A stretch of DNA of 64,000 bases from Terramyces sp. JEL0728 (Eukaryota; Chytridiomycota; Chytridiomycetes; Rhizophydiales; Terramycetaceae): NCBI GenBank assembly GCA_027603945.1, contig JADIIU010000020.1:62001-126000 (forward strand). Reading direction: 5' to 3'. Shown here in pieces: positions 47,130-58,774 of this stretch. Numbering within the stretch: the stretch's first letter is position 1; each line of letters opens with the position of its first letter. Both the position numbers and the translations under genes were made by a program. The notes under the pieces are model-generated. The model did not search any database and had not been told where the DNA came from. It saw only the letters and a list, made by a program, of their open reading frames with translations.

Positions 47130-48314
47130 TTATTCATGGTGTGAAGACTTGCTTTTTATACTGATAGCCTTTTCAGCTTCGATGATTTCTTCCAGCATCT
47201 CGTCAAATGTCAAGCTTGGTCCGTCAGTTGATAATTTTCTCGTCAAAGAGTTCATGAAATTTGTACTTGACGGTGGTTTTGGACTTGCTGTGAATCCGTC
47301 CATATGCGGAATATAAGATAGGATGGACTCTTCATCGTCATCCTTGATGGATGGCGACAAGTCAATCTTCTTTTTTGGGTTTGTATAGCTGAGGATTGGT
47401 TTTTTACTGTCAAATTGGTTGATTGAGTATCGCCTGATGCGAGATTTTGGGCTATCTAGAGAATGCGATGAGGTGGTGCTCATATCGCTGATGCTTGTCA
47501 TTCTTTTGATACTGTCTTTTGGAGCTGGAAAGTCGGTTGAAATTCTGGCTGGAGGAACAGCTGGAGGGGCTAAAGCACTGATTAAAGCATTTACTGCTTC
47601 TCTGGATGCTTTGTTGGCATCGTTCAAGATAAATCCGCTCTCTTTCGACACTGCTTTTCTGGTAATTGTTTTATCATTGACAGGTTCATTCTTGATAGTC
47701 ACAATTTCCACACCTGTCACTTCTATCGGTTCTGTGCATTTGCCTGATGAATCATGCGAATCTGCTTCGACAGTCAAGTTTGCATTATCTTCATCTTTGG
47801 AAACGTTAGTAGTAGTGGCGGAAGATGCTTCATAGCCGTCTAGTATATTAGAAATAGCATCCCGCTTTTCAGGAACGTAAATGGTAGATTTGCTAGCATT
47901 GGGGTCGGCAGAGTCCAAGTCTTTTTGTGTATTTTTAAAGTTTCTAACCACCGTTTCCATGTACTGGTTCGGATCCACTGGTTTCGCAATCTGTATTTCA
48001 TCAACCATTGTAGGTGGTTTCTCACTTCCTTTGTCATCTGGCTGCCTTTCGTTTCCTGTCGCATTCACGGCAACAATTAATGGTGCACTCTTTAGTTCAA
48101 GCTCAGCTTCTTTGGTTTCTTCAAGCTTCTTTTTCCGGAATTTAGCAACGTAATAATAAGCGACAAGTCCCATTAGTATAAGAAATCCACCAGTGAATAC
48201 CAATGCAATTAGTGTGTTGGATGAGCTGTCGCCGGACCGTTTAAACAGCCCTTGCTTCAGTTCGGCGGTTGGATTTGCGGTATCTCTATTTTTAACACCG
48301 TATGGTATAATCAT
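47130..48314 (-). CDS. Single-pass membrane protein, long disordered tail
   Basis: A 394-aa intronless protein. About 33 residues lie before one hydrophobic helix (TLIALVFTGGFLILMGLVAY), followed by a basic stop-transfer stretch (KFRKKKLEE) and a 330-residue Ser/Lys/Asp-rich tail with several likely kinase sites (SKSRIRRYSINQF, NSLTRKLSTDGPSLTFDEML). There is no cleavable signal peptide. The form is that of a signal-anchor adaptor or sensor with a cytosolic tail. No family recognised. It is tail-to-tail with guanine deaminase, which ends 17 nt away. Confidence 0.65.
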   Translation of the reverse strand: MIIPYGVKNRDTANPTAELKQGLFKRSGDSSSNTLIALVFTGGFLILMGLVAYYYVAKFRKKKLEETKEAELELKSAPLIVAVNATGNERQPDDKGSEKPPTMVDEIQIAKPVDPNQYMETVVRNFKNTQKDLDSADPNASKSTIYVPEKRDAISNILDGYEASSATTTNVSKDEDNANLTVEADSHDSSGKCTEPIEVTGVEIVTIKNEPVNDKTITRKAVSKESGFILNDANKASREAVNALISALAPPAVPPARISTDFPAPKDSIKRMTSISDMSTTSSHSLDSPKSRIRRYSINQFDSKKPILSYTNPKKKIDLSPSIKDDDEESILSYIPHMDGFTASPKPPSSTNFMNSLTRKLSTDGPSLTFDEMLEEIIEAEKAISIKSKSSHHE

Positions 48315-48485
48315 CGAATCGCGGAGAAAAAGTTGAATTTTTGAAAAATTATCGTCCCATTTTGACGTTTGGTTTGATTGGGGTTATTGACCCGTCATCT
48401 TTTTGTGCCAAATCAAAAAATTCAAAAGGTTAATCAAAATGTTAATTTCTGGCCCTACCACCACAGATTAGCGTAGCGGTAGTTA

Positions 48486-48833
48486 TTAGATGGTCAAGGT
48501 AGGATCATCGGTACCAAGTTTCCGAGTGTGCCCTTTTAAATCTATAGCTTTTGGCTGTACAGTGAGATAAGAATATTGCTGGTGGTTTGAATCGACTAGA
48601 AAAGTAATTTGGAGGCACAGCCATCTTTTTAGTCTTTGAAAGTTCAGCCTAGGCTGAAGAGACGAGATGAAAAAACGTAGAGTATTCCATAAACAACAAG
48701 AGTAGGTATTAATTAGGACCGTCGCAGGTGGAACCCTAACCTGCAAAATTGCGCAAACACTCTGATCCAACTTTGAGATGATTTCTTGAATTTTCCCCCT
48801 TCCACCACCACTGCCCATCTGTGCAAATTTCAT
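48486..48833 (-). CDS. Candidate hypothetical protein
   Basis: An open frame of 115 codons from an ATG at 48833, with a plausible N-terminus (GRGKIQEIISKLDQSVCAIL) and C-terminus (PKAIDLKGHTRKLGTDDPTL). The middle is less protein-like and could contain an intron starting GTTAGG. It lies head-to-head with the GH18 gene, 32 nt from its start. No family recognised; it may be partly untranslated sequence. Confidence 0.35.
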   Translation of the reverse strand: MKFAQMGSGGGRGKIQEIISKLDQSVCAILQVRVPPATVLINTYSCCLWNTLRFFISSLQPRLNFQRLKRWLCLQITFLVDSNHQQYSYLTVQPKAIDLKGHTRKLGTDDPTLTI

Positions 48834-48865
48834 ACATAAAAGAACAAAAAAAGCTGTGGGTTATC

Positions 48866-50155
48866 ATGTTCATACCTTATATTTTATCTGGCATTGCTAT
48901 TGCTTCTCGGGTGCAAGTAGATTACGCAGCATATCTACCCGACCACCAATCGCAAAAACACTATTCATCACACCAAGCAAGCTTCATTTATGACTCTGAA
49001 AACAGCTACTATCAGGAAAATGGTGATCTGGCCTACTCAAATTATCACAATGAAGATGTAAATGACAAGAATTATCTCGGAACAGCAAAATACCAATCCA
49101 AATATGGCAGCTCATCTACAAGACGCTATCCAACGAGCAAACTCTTTATTCCATATGCAGGTCTAGGTGCGATTGACAATTCAACTACATTTGTTGCTGA
49201 TGCAATCAAGAACAGCACTGTAAAGCATGTTATCCTGGCTTTTGTCAATATGGATCCGCAAGGTAATATTAATCTCGGAACTACTCCAATGGCCAATACT
49301 GCCGGGTTTGTTCAGGGAATTCGCGACGCTGGCGGCGATGTTGTAGTTTCATTTGGCGGGGTAGCGCAAGGGACACACATGGAGATTGCAAGTGTGGTTC
49401 AAAACGTAGACGATCTCGTTAAAGCTTATCAAAGTGTTATTGACTTTTACCAACCAGTTGGCATTGATTTCGATCTTGAAGCCGGTGATTTGTCTGATGG
49501 GACAGTTTCCAAGAGATACAACGCTATTATTCAGCTAAAAAAGAACAATCCGAATCTCAGGCTAATATTAACTCTACAGGTAGCCCTTGAAGGGTTGGTT
49601 GGCGATGGATTGCGTTTGATGTCGACTGCCGCGTCAATGAAAGTGCCATTCGATGTAGTCAACTTGATGACAATGTAAGTAATCGTTTATCATAGGGACT
49701 TTGGAAGCAGCGTACCTAATGGCGAGACTGACATGGGCAAATACTGCATTTCGGCTACAAAGGCAGCGGCAGAAATGATCAACAAAATGGGAGTCCAGGT
49801 ATCGTTGGGTATTACCCCAATGATTGGTGCTAATGACTCGCCAAACCTGGTATTTTCCCTGGATAATGCCAAGGAATTGTTGGATTTTGCCAATGGAGTA
49901 TCATACGTCTCTCAAATTTCATATTGGGGATTACAAAGAGATCAGAATCTTCCAGGAGGCGACCTTACTACCTCAACTGGTGTTGATCAGAAACATCTTC
50001 AATTCTTGCAGATTATGGGCAAATTCACAATATCCAAAGCACCTACAACATCCACTAGTGTCCCATCTGCAACTGCCTCCCCAACCAAAAGCAATGCAGA
50101 CAAATCAGTTGCTTCATGCTATGTGATATTAGCAATAGTTTCATTTTTAATATAA
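48866..50155 (+). CDS. GH18 chitinase-like protein, probably GPI-anchored
   Basis: A 422-aa protein with a leader (MFIPYILSGIAIA), a Tyr/Ser/His/Gln-rich segment of about 85 residues, a glycoside hydrolase 18 barrel, a Ser/Thr linker and a hydrophobic tail (SCYVILAIVSFLI) typical of GPI attachment. The barrel shows VVVSFGG, the catalytic region GIDFDLEA (the DxDxE core is kept, the first Asp of DGxDxDxE is Val) and VNLMTMDFGSS. One 21-nt intron lies inside the MTMD motif. GH18 enzymes cut chitin or related beta-1,4-GlcNAc polymers, so a role in wall remodelling or attack is likely. Confidence 0.87.
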
Positions 50156-50387
50156 ATACAAGAGTTTAATCTTATATTGGCCTCCTATGAAAGCCGGATT
50201 TTCTCACCGAACCTAGGACTGCATTCTACTCTTAATCAGCCAGCTAGGTTTGATATAGTACAACTCTACTGTAGTGTTGCTACGTCACATTCATTGTCTA
50301 TCATCAAGCTTCAAAACGCCAAAGTAACCTGACGTATTACTAAGAATTTTCCGACAATTCACACACCAATTTGAATAATTCATTAAT

Positions 50388-52185
<1,798 letters not shown>

Positions 52186-52462
52186 TAAATGATAGAATTA
52201 AACGCGGTTTTGAAAGTCCGGGAACCTTGGGGTTTCCTGTACATCTTTACTGGAAATTAGACTTTAGCGTGGTGCCAGCACATCTTGGCACTGGCAATAT
52301 CGAACGTATCTCGTCGCTTGTCATCGTTCTGTATTGTCAGGTACGAAGACGATAAAAAGATATGAGCGATACGACTTTGATAAACTGAATAGAAATATTA
52401 TCGCCATTGCAGCAAACTGGACTGTCAGCTGAAGATGGAGCGTACAGTCAGAGTCAGTCTCC

Positions 52463-52940
52463 TTATAATACCTTGGATTCAAAAAGTCGGAATAATGTCA
52501 ATGTACAGATTAATGATATTCTATTTAGGGTATTAAGGCTAAAGAATCCGCCTGGCCCAACACTCGAATAATTACTGAATTCCCTGCATATGAATTGACA
52601 AACGGCAGCGAACTGGCAACAATCTTTTCCGCACTAGTTTAATAGGAAAATACTCTTTGTTTGCCCTTAAATAGAATAAATCGTCTTCAAAATGCAGCAA
52701 ATCAATCGTCTGAGCAGCTCCGTGAGTTCCATGATTTGCTTTGACTGCAATTACTATAATATTCTTTAGTTGCGCTTCATCTAGTTCTACGTTCGTCTGG
52801 CTAGAGTTAGGAATGGGAAAACATTTTGCACTTGAAGTAAATATACTCGCTCGGGATTGTAATCATTTTTTTTGGTTGGAACAACTTTACTCCTCAAATC
52901 GGGGTTGATCGTATCTACAACTTTTTGGATATCACGTCTT
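52463..52940 (-). CDS. Candidate spliced gene antisense/divergent to the sirtuin
   Basis: Two short introns reveal a coherent minus-strand product. The exons give DIQKVVDTINPDLRSKVVPT ... ERVYLLQVQN, then (after 26 nt, GTTTTC...GCCAG) NVELDEAQLKNIIVIAVKAN and GAAQTIDLLHFEDDLFYLRA, then (after 22 nt, GTGCGG...GCCAG) LFAAVCQFICREFSNYSSVG and NTLNRISLICTLTLFRLFE, ending at 52463. The 5' end is not resolved: an ATG at about 52978 lies in another frame. The non-GTAAG donors make it less secure than other genes here. No family recognised. Confidence 0.4.
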
Positions 52941-52990
52941 ACTGTATGACTCGAATGATGTTTACAAATTTCTTTTCTTTCATTTTTAAA

Positions 52991-54277
52991 ATGTCTGGAC
53001 GGAAACCACCAACAGAACGGTTGTTCAAGACCCCATTGGATGAAAAGGCTGAAGATGCCTCATTAAATATCATCAAGGATCCGTCGCTCCGTTCATTTGC
53101 AGATTATATTTTAAAAAACAATTGCAGAAATATTATAGTTATGACTGGGGCAGGTATCTCAACTTCAGCAGGTGCTTGTTATTTGATCCAGGTATACCGG
53201 ATTTCCGCACTCCAGGGACTGGGTTGTATGACAATCTGCAAAAGTATATTATTTTAACATAGGTACCAGCTGCCCTTTCCAGAGGCAATATTTGATATCC
53301 GCTATTTTAAAGCAAAACCAGAACCATTCTTTGAACTCTCCAGAGAATTATTCCCAGGCACATTTCAACCCACTGAATGCCACAAGTTTATAAAGCTGCT
53401 GGCCGACAAAGACATGTTGCTTCGTAATTATACACAGAACATTGACATGCTTGAAAGACTTGCAGGAATTCCAGGTGACTTAATTGTTGAAGCTCACGGC
53501 TCATTTCATCAAGCTACTTGCGTTGGGCGATCTGTGCCTCCTTTTGATCAACCAAACGAAACAGATCCAGGAAAAGATGAACAGGGAGTTCAAAAAGAAA
53601 CTGACGCAGATCCTAATGATGACTCATCAGAGGATGATCCTGAAGCCATTGCAGAATATGAACGGCTAGCTAGTTACACATCCATTCCAGGTTGCGGCAA
53701 ACGGTACACCATCAATGAGTTTAAACAGCAAGTGTTTGATAGCAAGAACCCTACATGTGACTGCGAAGGACTGATAAAACCGGATATAGTATTCTTTGGA
53801 GAAAAATTGCCAGATAAATTCTACAATTTGCAATCAGTTGATTTTGACAGATGCGATGCCTTGATCGTAATGGGAACCAGTCTCAAAGTAGCGCCATTTT
53901 GCGACCTAATCAATTTTGTAGGCAGAAAAGTCCCAAGGTTGCTGATCAATATGGAAGAATGCGGCGACAGGAGGATGCAATCTCAGGGATTTGATTTTAT
54001 TGGAGATGTTCAAAAGTATCGAAGAGATGCGTTTTATAGAGGAAGTTGTGATGATGGGTGTCGCGAACTAGCAAAGACACTCGGATTAATAGAAGATGGT
54101 GTTGATCAGCTTTCCAAAGTTGTCGAGACTGTGCATATTACTTCTCCCATAGCTTTGGACGAATCAACCAGGACTAATAATATCAATCTTGTTGATCCAT
54201 CCAGGTCAGATGCCTCAAAAATTACTGTAAATGAGGTTGATCAGCTTGCCTCTGTGTTTGACGCGGTTAAATTGTAA
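52991..54277 (+). CDS. SIRT2/Hst2-class NAD-dependent deacetylase
   Basis: A 415-aa sirtuin that removes acyl groups from lysines using NAD. Motifs: MTGAGISTSAGIPDFRTP, LRNYTQNIDMLERLAG, catalytic His in EAHGSFH, GLIKPDIVFFGEKLP and MGTSLKVAPF. Two introns of 20 and 19 nt give 416 codons. The zinc module is abnormal: a 55-residue acidic insertion (53528-53692) separates the first Cys pair (CVG...CGKRY), and the second pair is C-D-C rather than C-x2-C. Class I sirtuins of this type are cytosolic or nuclear and act on histones and tubulin. Activity despite the altered zinc site is uncertain. Confidence 0.93.
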
Positions 54278-54475
54278 ACTCTGGTCGGAGATTTTTGAAT
54301 TAAAAATTTTTTTAAAATTAAATTAGAGTCGATTAAATGAAGGATTGCTCATCCGGAACAATCTTCTTGATGTGCAGTCCTTTACTCTGCAGGCTCAAGT
54401 AACTTTACGATGATGATTAATTCCATGCTAATTCCGAATCGAATGAGGAAAAAGTATTAGATATCTGAGTATTGT

Positions 54476-54902
54476 TTATTGGATGAATTTGTCGAGTTTT
54501 GCTTGATCATGGCAGTCAGAATCTTCGAGTTTCTTTCCAGCAATCGCTCTCCCCTGTGGTTAATTGAAAACATACATTTCCATATTCAAACAAAGTTGGA
54601 ACATATTTTAATTGCAGTTCTGAATCTGTTTTGTACGGGTGGTTTTCCATTGTCCTATAGGTGGGACGATCTCCCGCTGCTACTTCTAATAAAACTGCAT
54701 TTGGGAGTTTAGTCTCCAGGGTTTGGCGAATCAAAGGCATAGCCTTAACACACTACGTTAAACGTTGCAGTACATCTGGGCACCATGATACCCCATGTTC
54801 GTTCTCTGATGCATAAAATAGTACAAACAATCGCTTTGCCGACTTGTGTTTGTCAAGTCCCTGTTTGAAGGCGAATTCGGGAATGCGAACAATTTCCACC
54901 AT
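54476..54902 (-). CDS. TXNDC17: TXNDC17-like thioredoxin-related protein (TRP14)
   Basis: A 127-aa protein recovered only after removing introns of 21 nt (54753-54773) and 22 nt. The active site, split by the first intron, reads SWCPDCVKAMP; WCPDC is the signature of TRP14/TXNDC17. It also has LFVLFYASENEHGVSWC, the family's longer loop before the site, VAAGDRP-x-YR, and YVPTLFEYGN. TRP14 reduces disulfides such as cystine and persulfides and regulates some phosphatases, using thioredoxin reductase. The ATG at 54902 is the first in frame. It is convergent with the sirtuin, about 200 nt away. Confidence 0.9.
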
Positions 54903-55279
54903 TGATTTATTGTTTAAAAGATGGCGGAAATGGGTTTCCCCGAATGTTAAAGCCACCTAGCAAGATCAGCGCTCATCATACGCGGTGCATAAAAGCCAGT
55001 GATCGCGAGATCGCATGATTGTATATATTAATTTCATGTAAAAAATAGCCCTTTAACACAAAAAATACGTGCGTATCTAGAGTACTAGTGCCAACTAGGA
55101 CTGATCCCAGCCGCTTTTCCATTTTGTAAAATTTTGATTTTTTTCCCTGTTTTGCTCCCTTTGGAACATCCAAACAACAACTGGGTGAACGTGTGATTTT
55201 AGCGTGACACTAACGCGAAATTGTCCAAGCGCCTTTGAAATATAAATTCCAAACACTGCACACCCAGCCAGATCAGGCA
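54903..55279. other. Intergenic, divergent promoter region
   Basis: This lies between TXNDC17 (minus) and the PSK-type kinase (plus). It is AT-rich with several poly-T runs. Short minus-strand open frames exist but lack features of coding sequence. No RNA gene seen. Confidence 0.4.
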
Positions 55280-56296
55280 ATGTCCAGACCAATTCCAATC
55301 AGAACAACGAATATCAGGGTTGAACAGGCTTATCCTAGTCCTGTCAGTCCAACAAATACAACTGGTCTAGTATTCAACCCAACAAGATATCTATCGCAGT
55401 ACATCTTGCCTGCAAAATTCGCCGATAATTATGTTCTCGGAGAAGAGCTCGGTTACGGCGGATTTGGATTCGTCTTTTCTGCTATGAGGTTAGCGGATGG
55501 ACTACAAGTTGCTTGCAAATTCATCTTCAAAAGCAAAGTACCAGCTACTAGTTGGATAAACGATCGAGATCTAGGCAGATGTCCAATTGAGGTTGCAGTC
55601 ATCAAGAACGTAACCATAAATTAATCATAGATAAAGCATGAAAACATTATCGAATTTGTTGATTATTTTGAAGACACACTCTTGTGCTATTGCATAACAG
55701 AGATACATGGAACCTCGTGGTCCGAAGATTTATCAGATATGGAAATTGCAGAATTCGGACACAATAGAAGAAGATCGGCAATGGATCTATTCGAATGTAT
55801 AGAGAAATACGAATCGTTCACCGAGCCTGCTGCAAGATACATCTTTAAACAGATACTCAAAGCAATTGCACATCTGCATCATGCCGGTCTAGTGCATAGA
55901 GATATCAAAGATGAAAATATTTTGATTGACGATCAATTCCGAGTTAAGTTAATCGACTTTGGTTCAGCTCAATTTTTTGACAGAACTGGAAGAAGAAAAT
56001 TCAATACCTTCTTGGGAACAAAACAGTATGCCTCGCCCGAAATTCTAATGCAAAGAGAGTACGTTGGTCCTGAAGCAGAAATCTGGGCTCTGGGTTGCTG
56101 TCTGTATATTATTCTGTCTGGAGCTGTTCCCTTCTCCTCTGCCGAGCAAGCGTTGTCGAAACCATTCTCCAAATCAAGCAAAACAATGTCAGATCAATGT
56201 CTGTCACTCCTGGAGCGAATGCTGGAGAAAGATCCAAAGAAAAGAGCGACACTGCAAGAAGTCCTAACACATAACTGGGTAACAATGAACTATTAA
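55280..56296 (+). CDS. PAS-kinase/PSK-like Ser/Thr kinase
   Basis: A 331-aa kinase with a short N-terminus and one 21-nt intron after VIKN. Motifs: GEELGYGGFGFVFSA, VACKFIF, the family-specific TEIHGTSWSEDLSD and SAMDLFECIEKYESF, HRDIKDENILID, DFGSAQFF, GTKQYASPEIL and GPEAEIWALGCCLY. This ordering is that of fungal PSK1/PSK2-related and PASK catalytic domains, which respond to nutrient state. No PAS domain is present, so it is shorter than true PASK. The ATG at 55280 gives 332 codons including the stop. Confidence 0.87.
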
Positions 56297-56373
56297 ATGC
56301 TACTGTATACACTCTGTAAATATTCTAGTAAATAAATCATTTATTTGTTTATGACTTTACATTCCAATAATAA

Positions 56374-58661
56374 ATGGATCAGTACGAAGTTCTTCGGAGG
56401 AAATTATTATTGGAACTGCAGAGCGAGTTACAGGAGATACGCACCATTCGAACAAAACTGGATATCCAATCGCTTTGTGACAAAAAAATATTGCAGAAAA
56501 GTAGACTAAATGCCTGTTTAAACACCCATGCAGACATTCCAAGCCGAAATTTGTTTGGCACTGCATATCGCGATCACCAGCATTTCAGTACTGGAGGATA
56601 CAAGGCCAGTCAAAGAGTGCACACATGTGTGAAATTAAGGCAACACACATTGGCCCCAAATTTGACGAGAAAAGATAAATCGATTGCTATTCAGACAAAC
56701 GCGGTATTGCTCGAGCAAGTTTCAAAATCAATAAACGACATACTGCTCGAAAATACGGATAAACAAATCAACGTGAAATTTAAAAACATTCCTGTTAAGC
56801 CAAAGCTGCTGGCCAAATCATCCAATGTGTCGACCGCAACTGATTCAGCGAAAATGGACAGCAAAATCATGCTTCATAAATACGTTCAAACACTCCCTAT
56901 TAACGTAAAGGAGCTGCCCAAGGTTCCATTTTTCTAATTACAGACCAAAGACATTGAGCTGCAAGATACAGGTATGTTGCGTCATTGACAAGTAGGTTGT
57001 CAGACACTTCCTGAAAAAACAATGGCCAATGTGCAGATATCACCACAATCAAGACCTGCAACAGAGGAGAGTACAAACAGTGTAGCAAAGGAAGAATTTT
57101 CAAATTTTTTTACACGGTTAGGATTAAATTCCCCAGTAGCTGAAGAAGATACGTTACAGAGCCTAAAGAAACAATCTAAAAGTGGAGAAAAGAAAGAATT
57201 ACAAACAAATGAGGAATCACCATCGTCTATCGCTGAAGAGTTTCAAAAAGTGGAAATACCAAAACCTGAAGGAGATTTGGCAAGTAGTTCTCCATTGAAG
57301 CAAATCGAGCACATCCCAACTACCCCAAAAGTATACGCAACAAAGCGAAAAGCAGCATCTGCAAGAGAGCGCAGTGTGAAAATAGCTGATATTCCACCAT
57401 CGAGAGAAGTCGCGGTCCATTATGTCAAAACAGATCCTATTTCAGTTGCAAAAGTAGAGGAGCCGTCAATAGTTAAAAATATACCCAAGGAAGAACAGGT
57501 TGACAAACAAACAAAATTTACGCGATTAAAATCCGCTAGAATCAGAAAACCTGTAGAAAATATTTCTGAAATATCAAAAAGTTTAGAAGTGATAGAGGAG
57601 AGCAAATTGGAAAGTATAGTAATTTCACATTTCAAAAAAATTGAACAAGATATTTTAGATATCAAAAAGTACCAAACTCTTGGAATGAAAAAGCTGGAAA
57701 CAATAAATGGACCTGTACGACAAGATAGTTTTAGTAGTAAAGCTTCGGATCTTGCATCGTAATTATCAATTGACTTTAGGATCCCTGAAGACTTTGTTGT
57801 TCACGAGAGACCTAAAACTGCACCGTCAAACGTTTCTGGCAGCCTAAAATCAATTCTAAAAAAGAAGGATACACCTGCAAGGGAAATTGTGTCACGCCCT
57901 TGCAGCGCAGCTTCAGTATCGTCTACTTCCAACATTTCTGGATACGGCCAGGCGTTCAGCCAGTCCAGAACCTTTCACATTGATCCAAGTCTATTTAAAA
58001 AGTTTGACAAACTCAAGAAAAACATCGACAAGGTACTTTGGTCGTGACATAGGATCAAATTAGACCAAAGAGTGGACAAACCATCAGATTCGCTCCAGAA
58101 ACCAAAAACTCAGACGACAGCTCTAAAAACTCAACCCTCACCTCAAAATCCACACAGATCGCAGAGCCTGCTATCTACGACGCAAATAACTTTTGGCCCC
58201 AACAGTGGATCGCACCTTCCATGGCACCAATCCCAATGCAGTATTACCAGCCAATAGAATATTCATATCCCTATTATGTTTCATATCCAGAATACGAATA
58301 TTTCAATTATCCAAAGCACGATAGTTACTATGCGGATCAAAATGCCAATGCAGAACTAGATACTAAAAAAGAGAATACAAAGCCCAAACTCACTAAAAAG
58401 CCCTCAGAGTTTGTATTAATGGCTGGTAATACTAAGCAGACAGTAGCTAAACCAACTGCTAGCAAAAAAACTCGTAATATTCTGCCCGCTAAAGCTTCTA
58501 TAGCACAGCCTCGTAGCAATCCATACACTAATAACTCAAAGATAAAGAGACACGCAAAGGATTTCCTCTCCTCGAATCCAAAAGGAAAGCTCAGACAGCT
58601 CTATTCTGAAACCAATAATTTTGGCGGGATGGAAAAGTTGCAAGACGACCGATGGACATAA
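56374..58661 (+). CDS. Disordered coiled-coil protein, unknown
   Basis: A 734-aa protein in five exons with introns of 21, 21, 21 and 20 nt. The N-terminus is helical (EVLRRKLLLELQSELQEIRT); the middle is charged, with repeated Lys/Glu-rich helices and SGSLKSILKKKD; a Tyr-rich stretch (YYQPIEYSYPYYVSYPEYEY) follows, then a basic tail. No enzymatic domain, membrane helix or signal was found. The first intron has the unusual donor GTTCCA. The next gene also contains a Tyr/Gln-rich patch, but I see no homology between them. A cytoskeletal or basal-body scaffold is a guess from composition only. Confidence 0.7.
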
Positions 58662-58774
58662 CCTGTAGGATAATTTAATTATATATAATAGTCTATTTCT
58701 ATTATTTTTCGTTTTGATGATTTCTTCATTGTTAACTTTTGCAAAGACGTCATTTGCAAAAGTTTAATCAGAAC

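Noticed and set aside
53522..53692. Treating the acidic insertion in the sirtuin as an unrecognised intron
   Set aside because: No GT-AG or GC-AG pair removes it and restores the CVGCGKRY frame.
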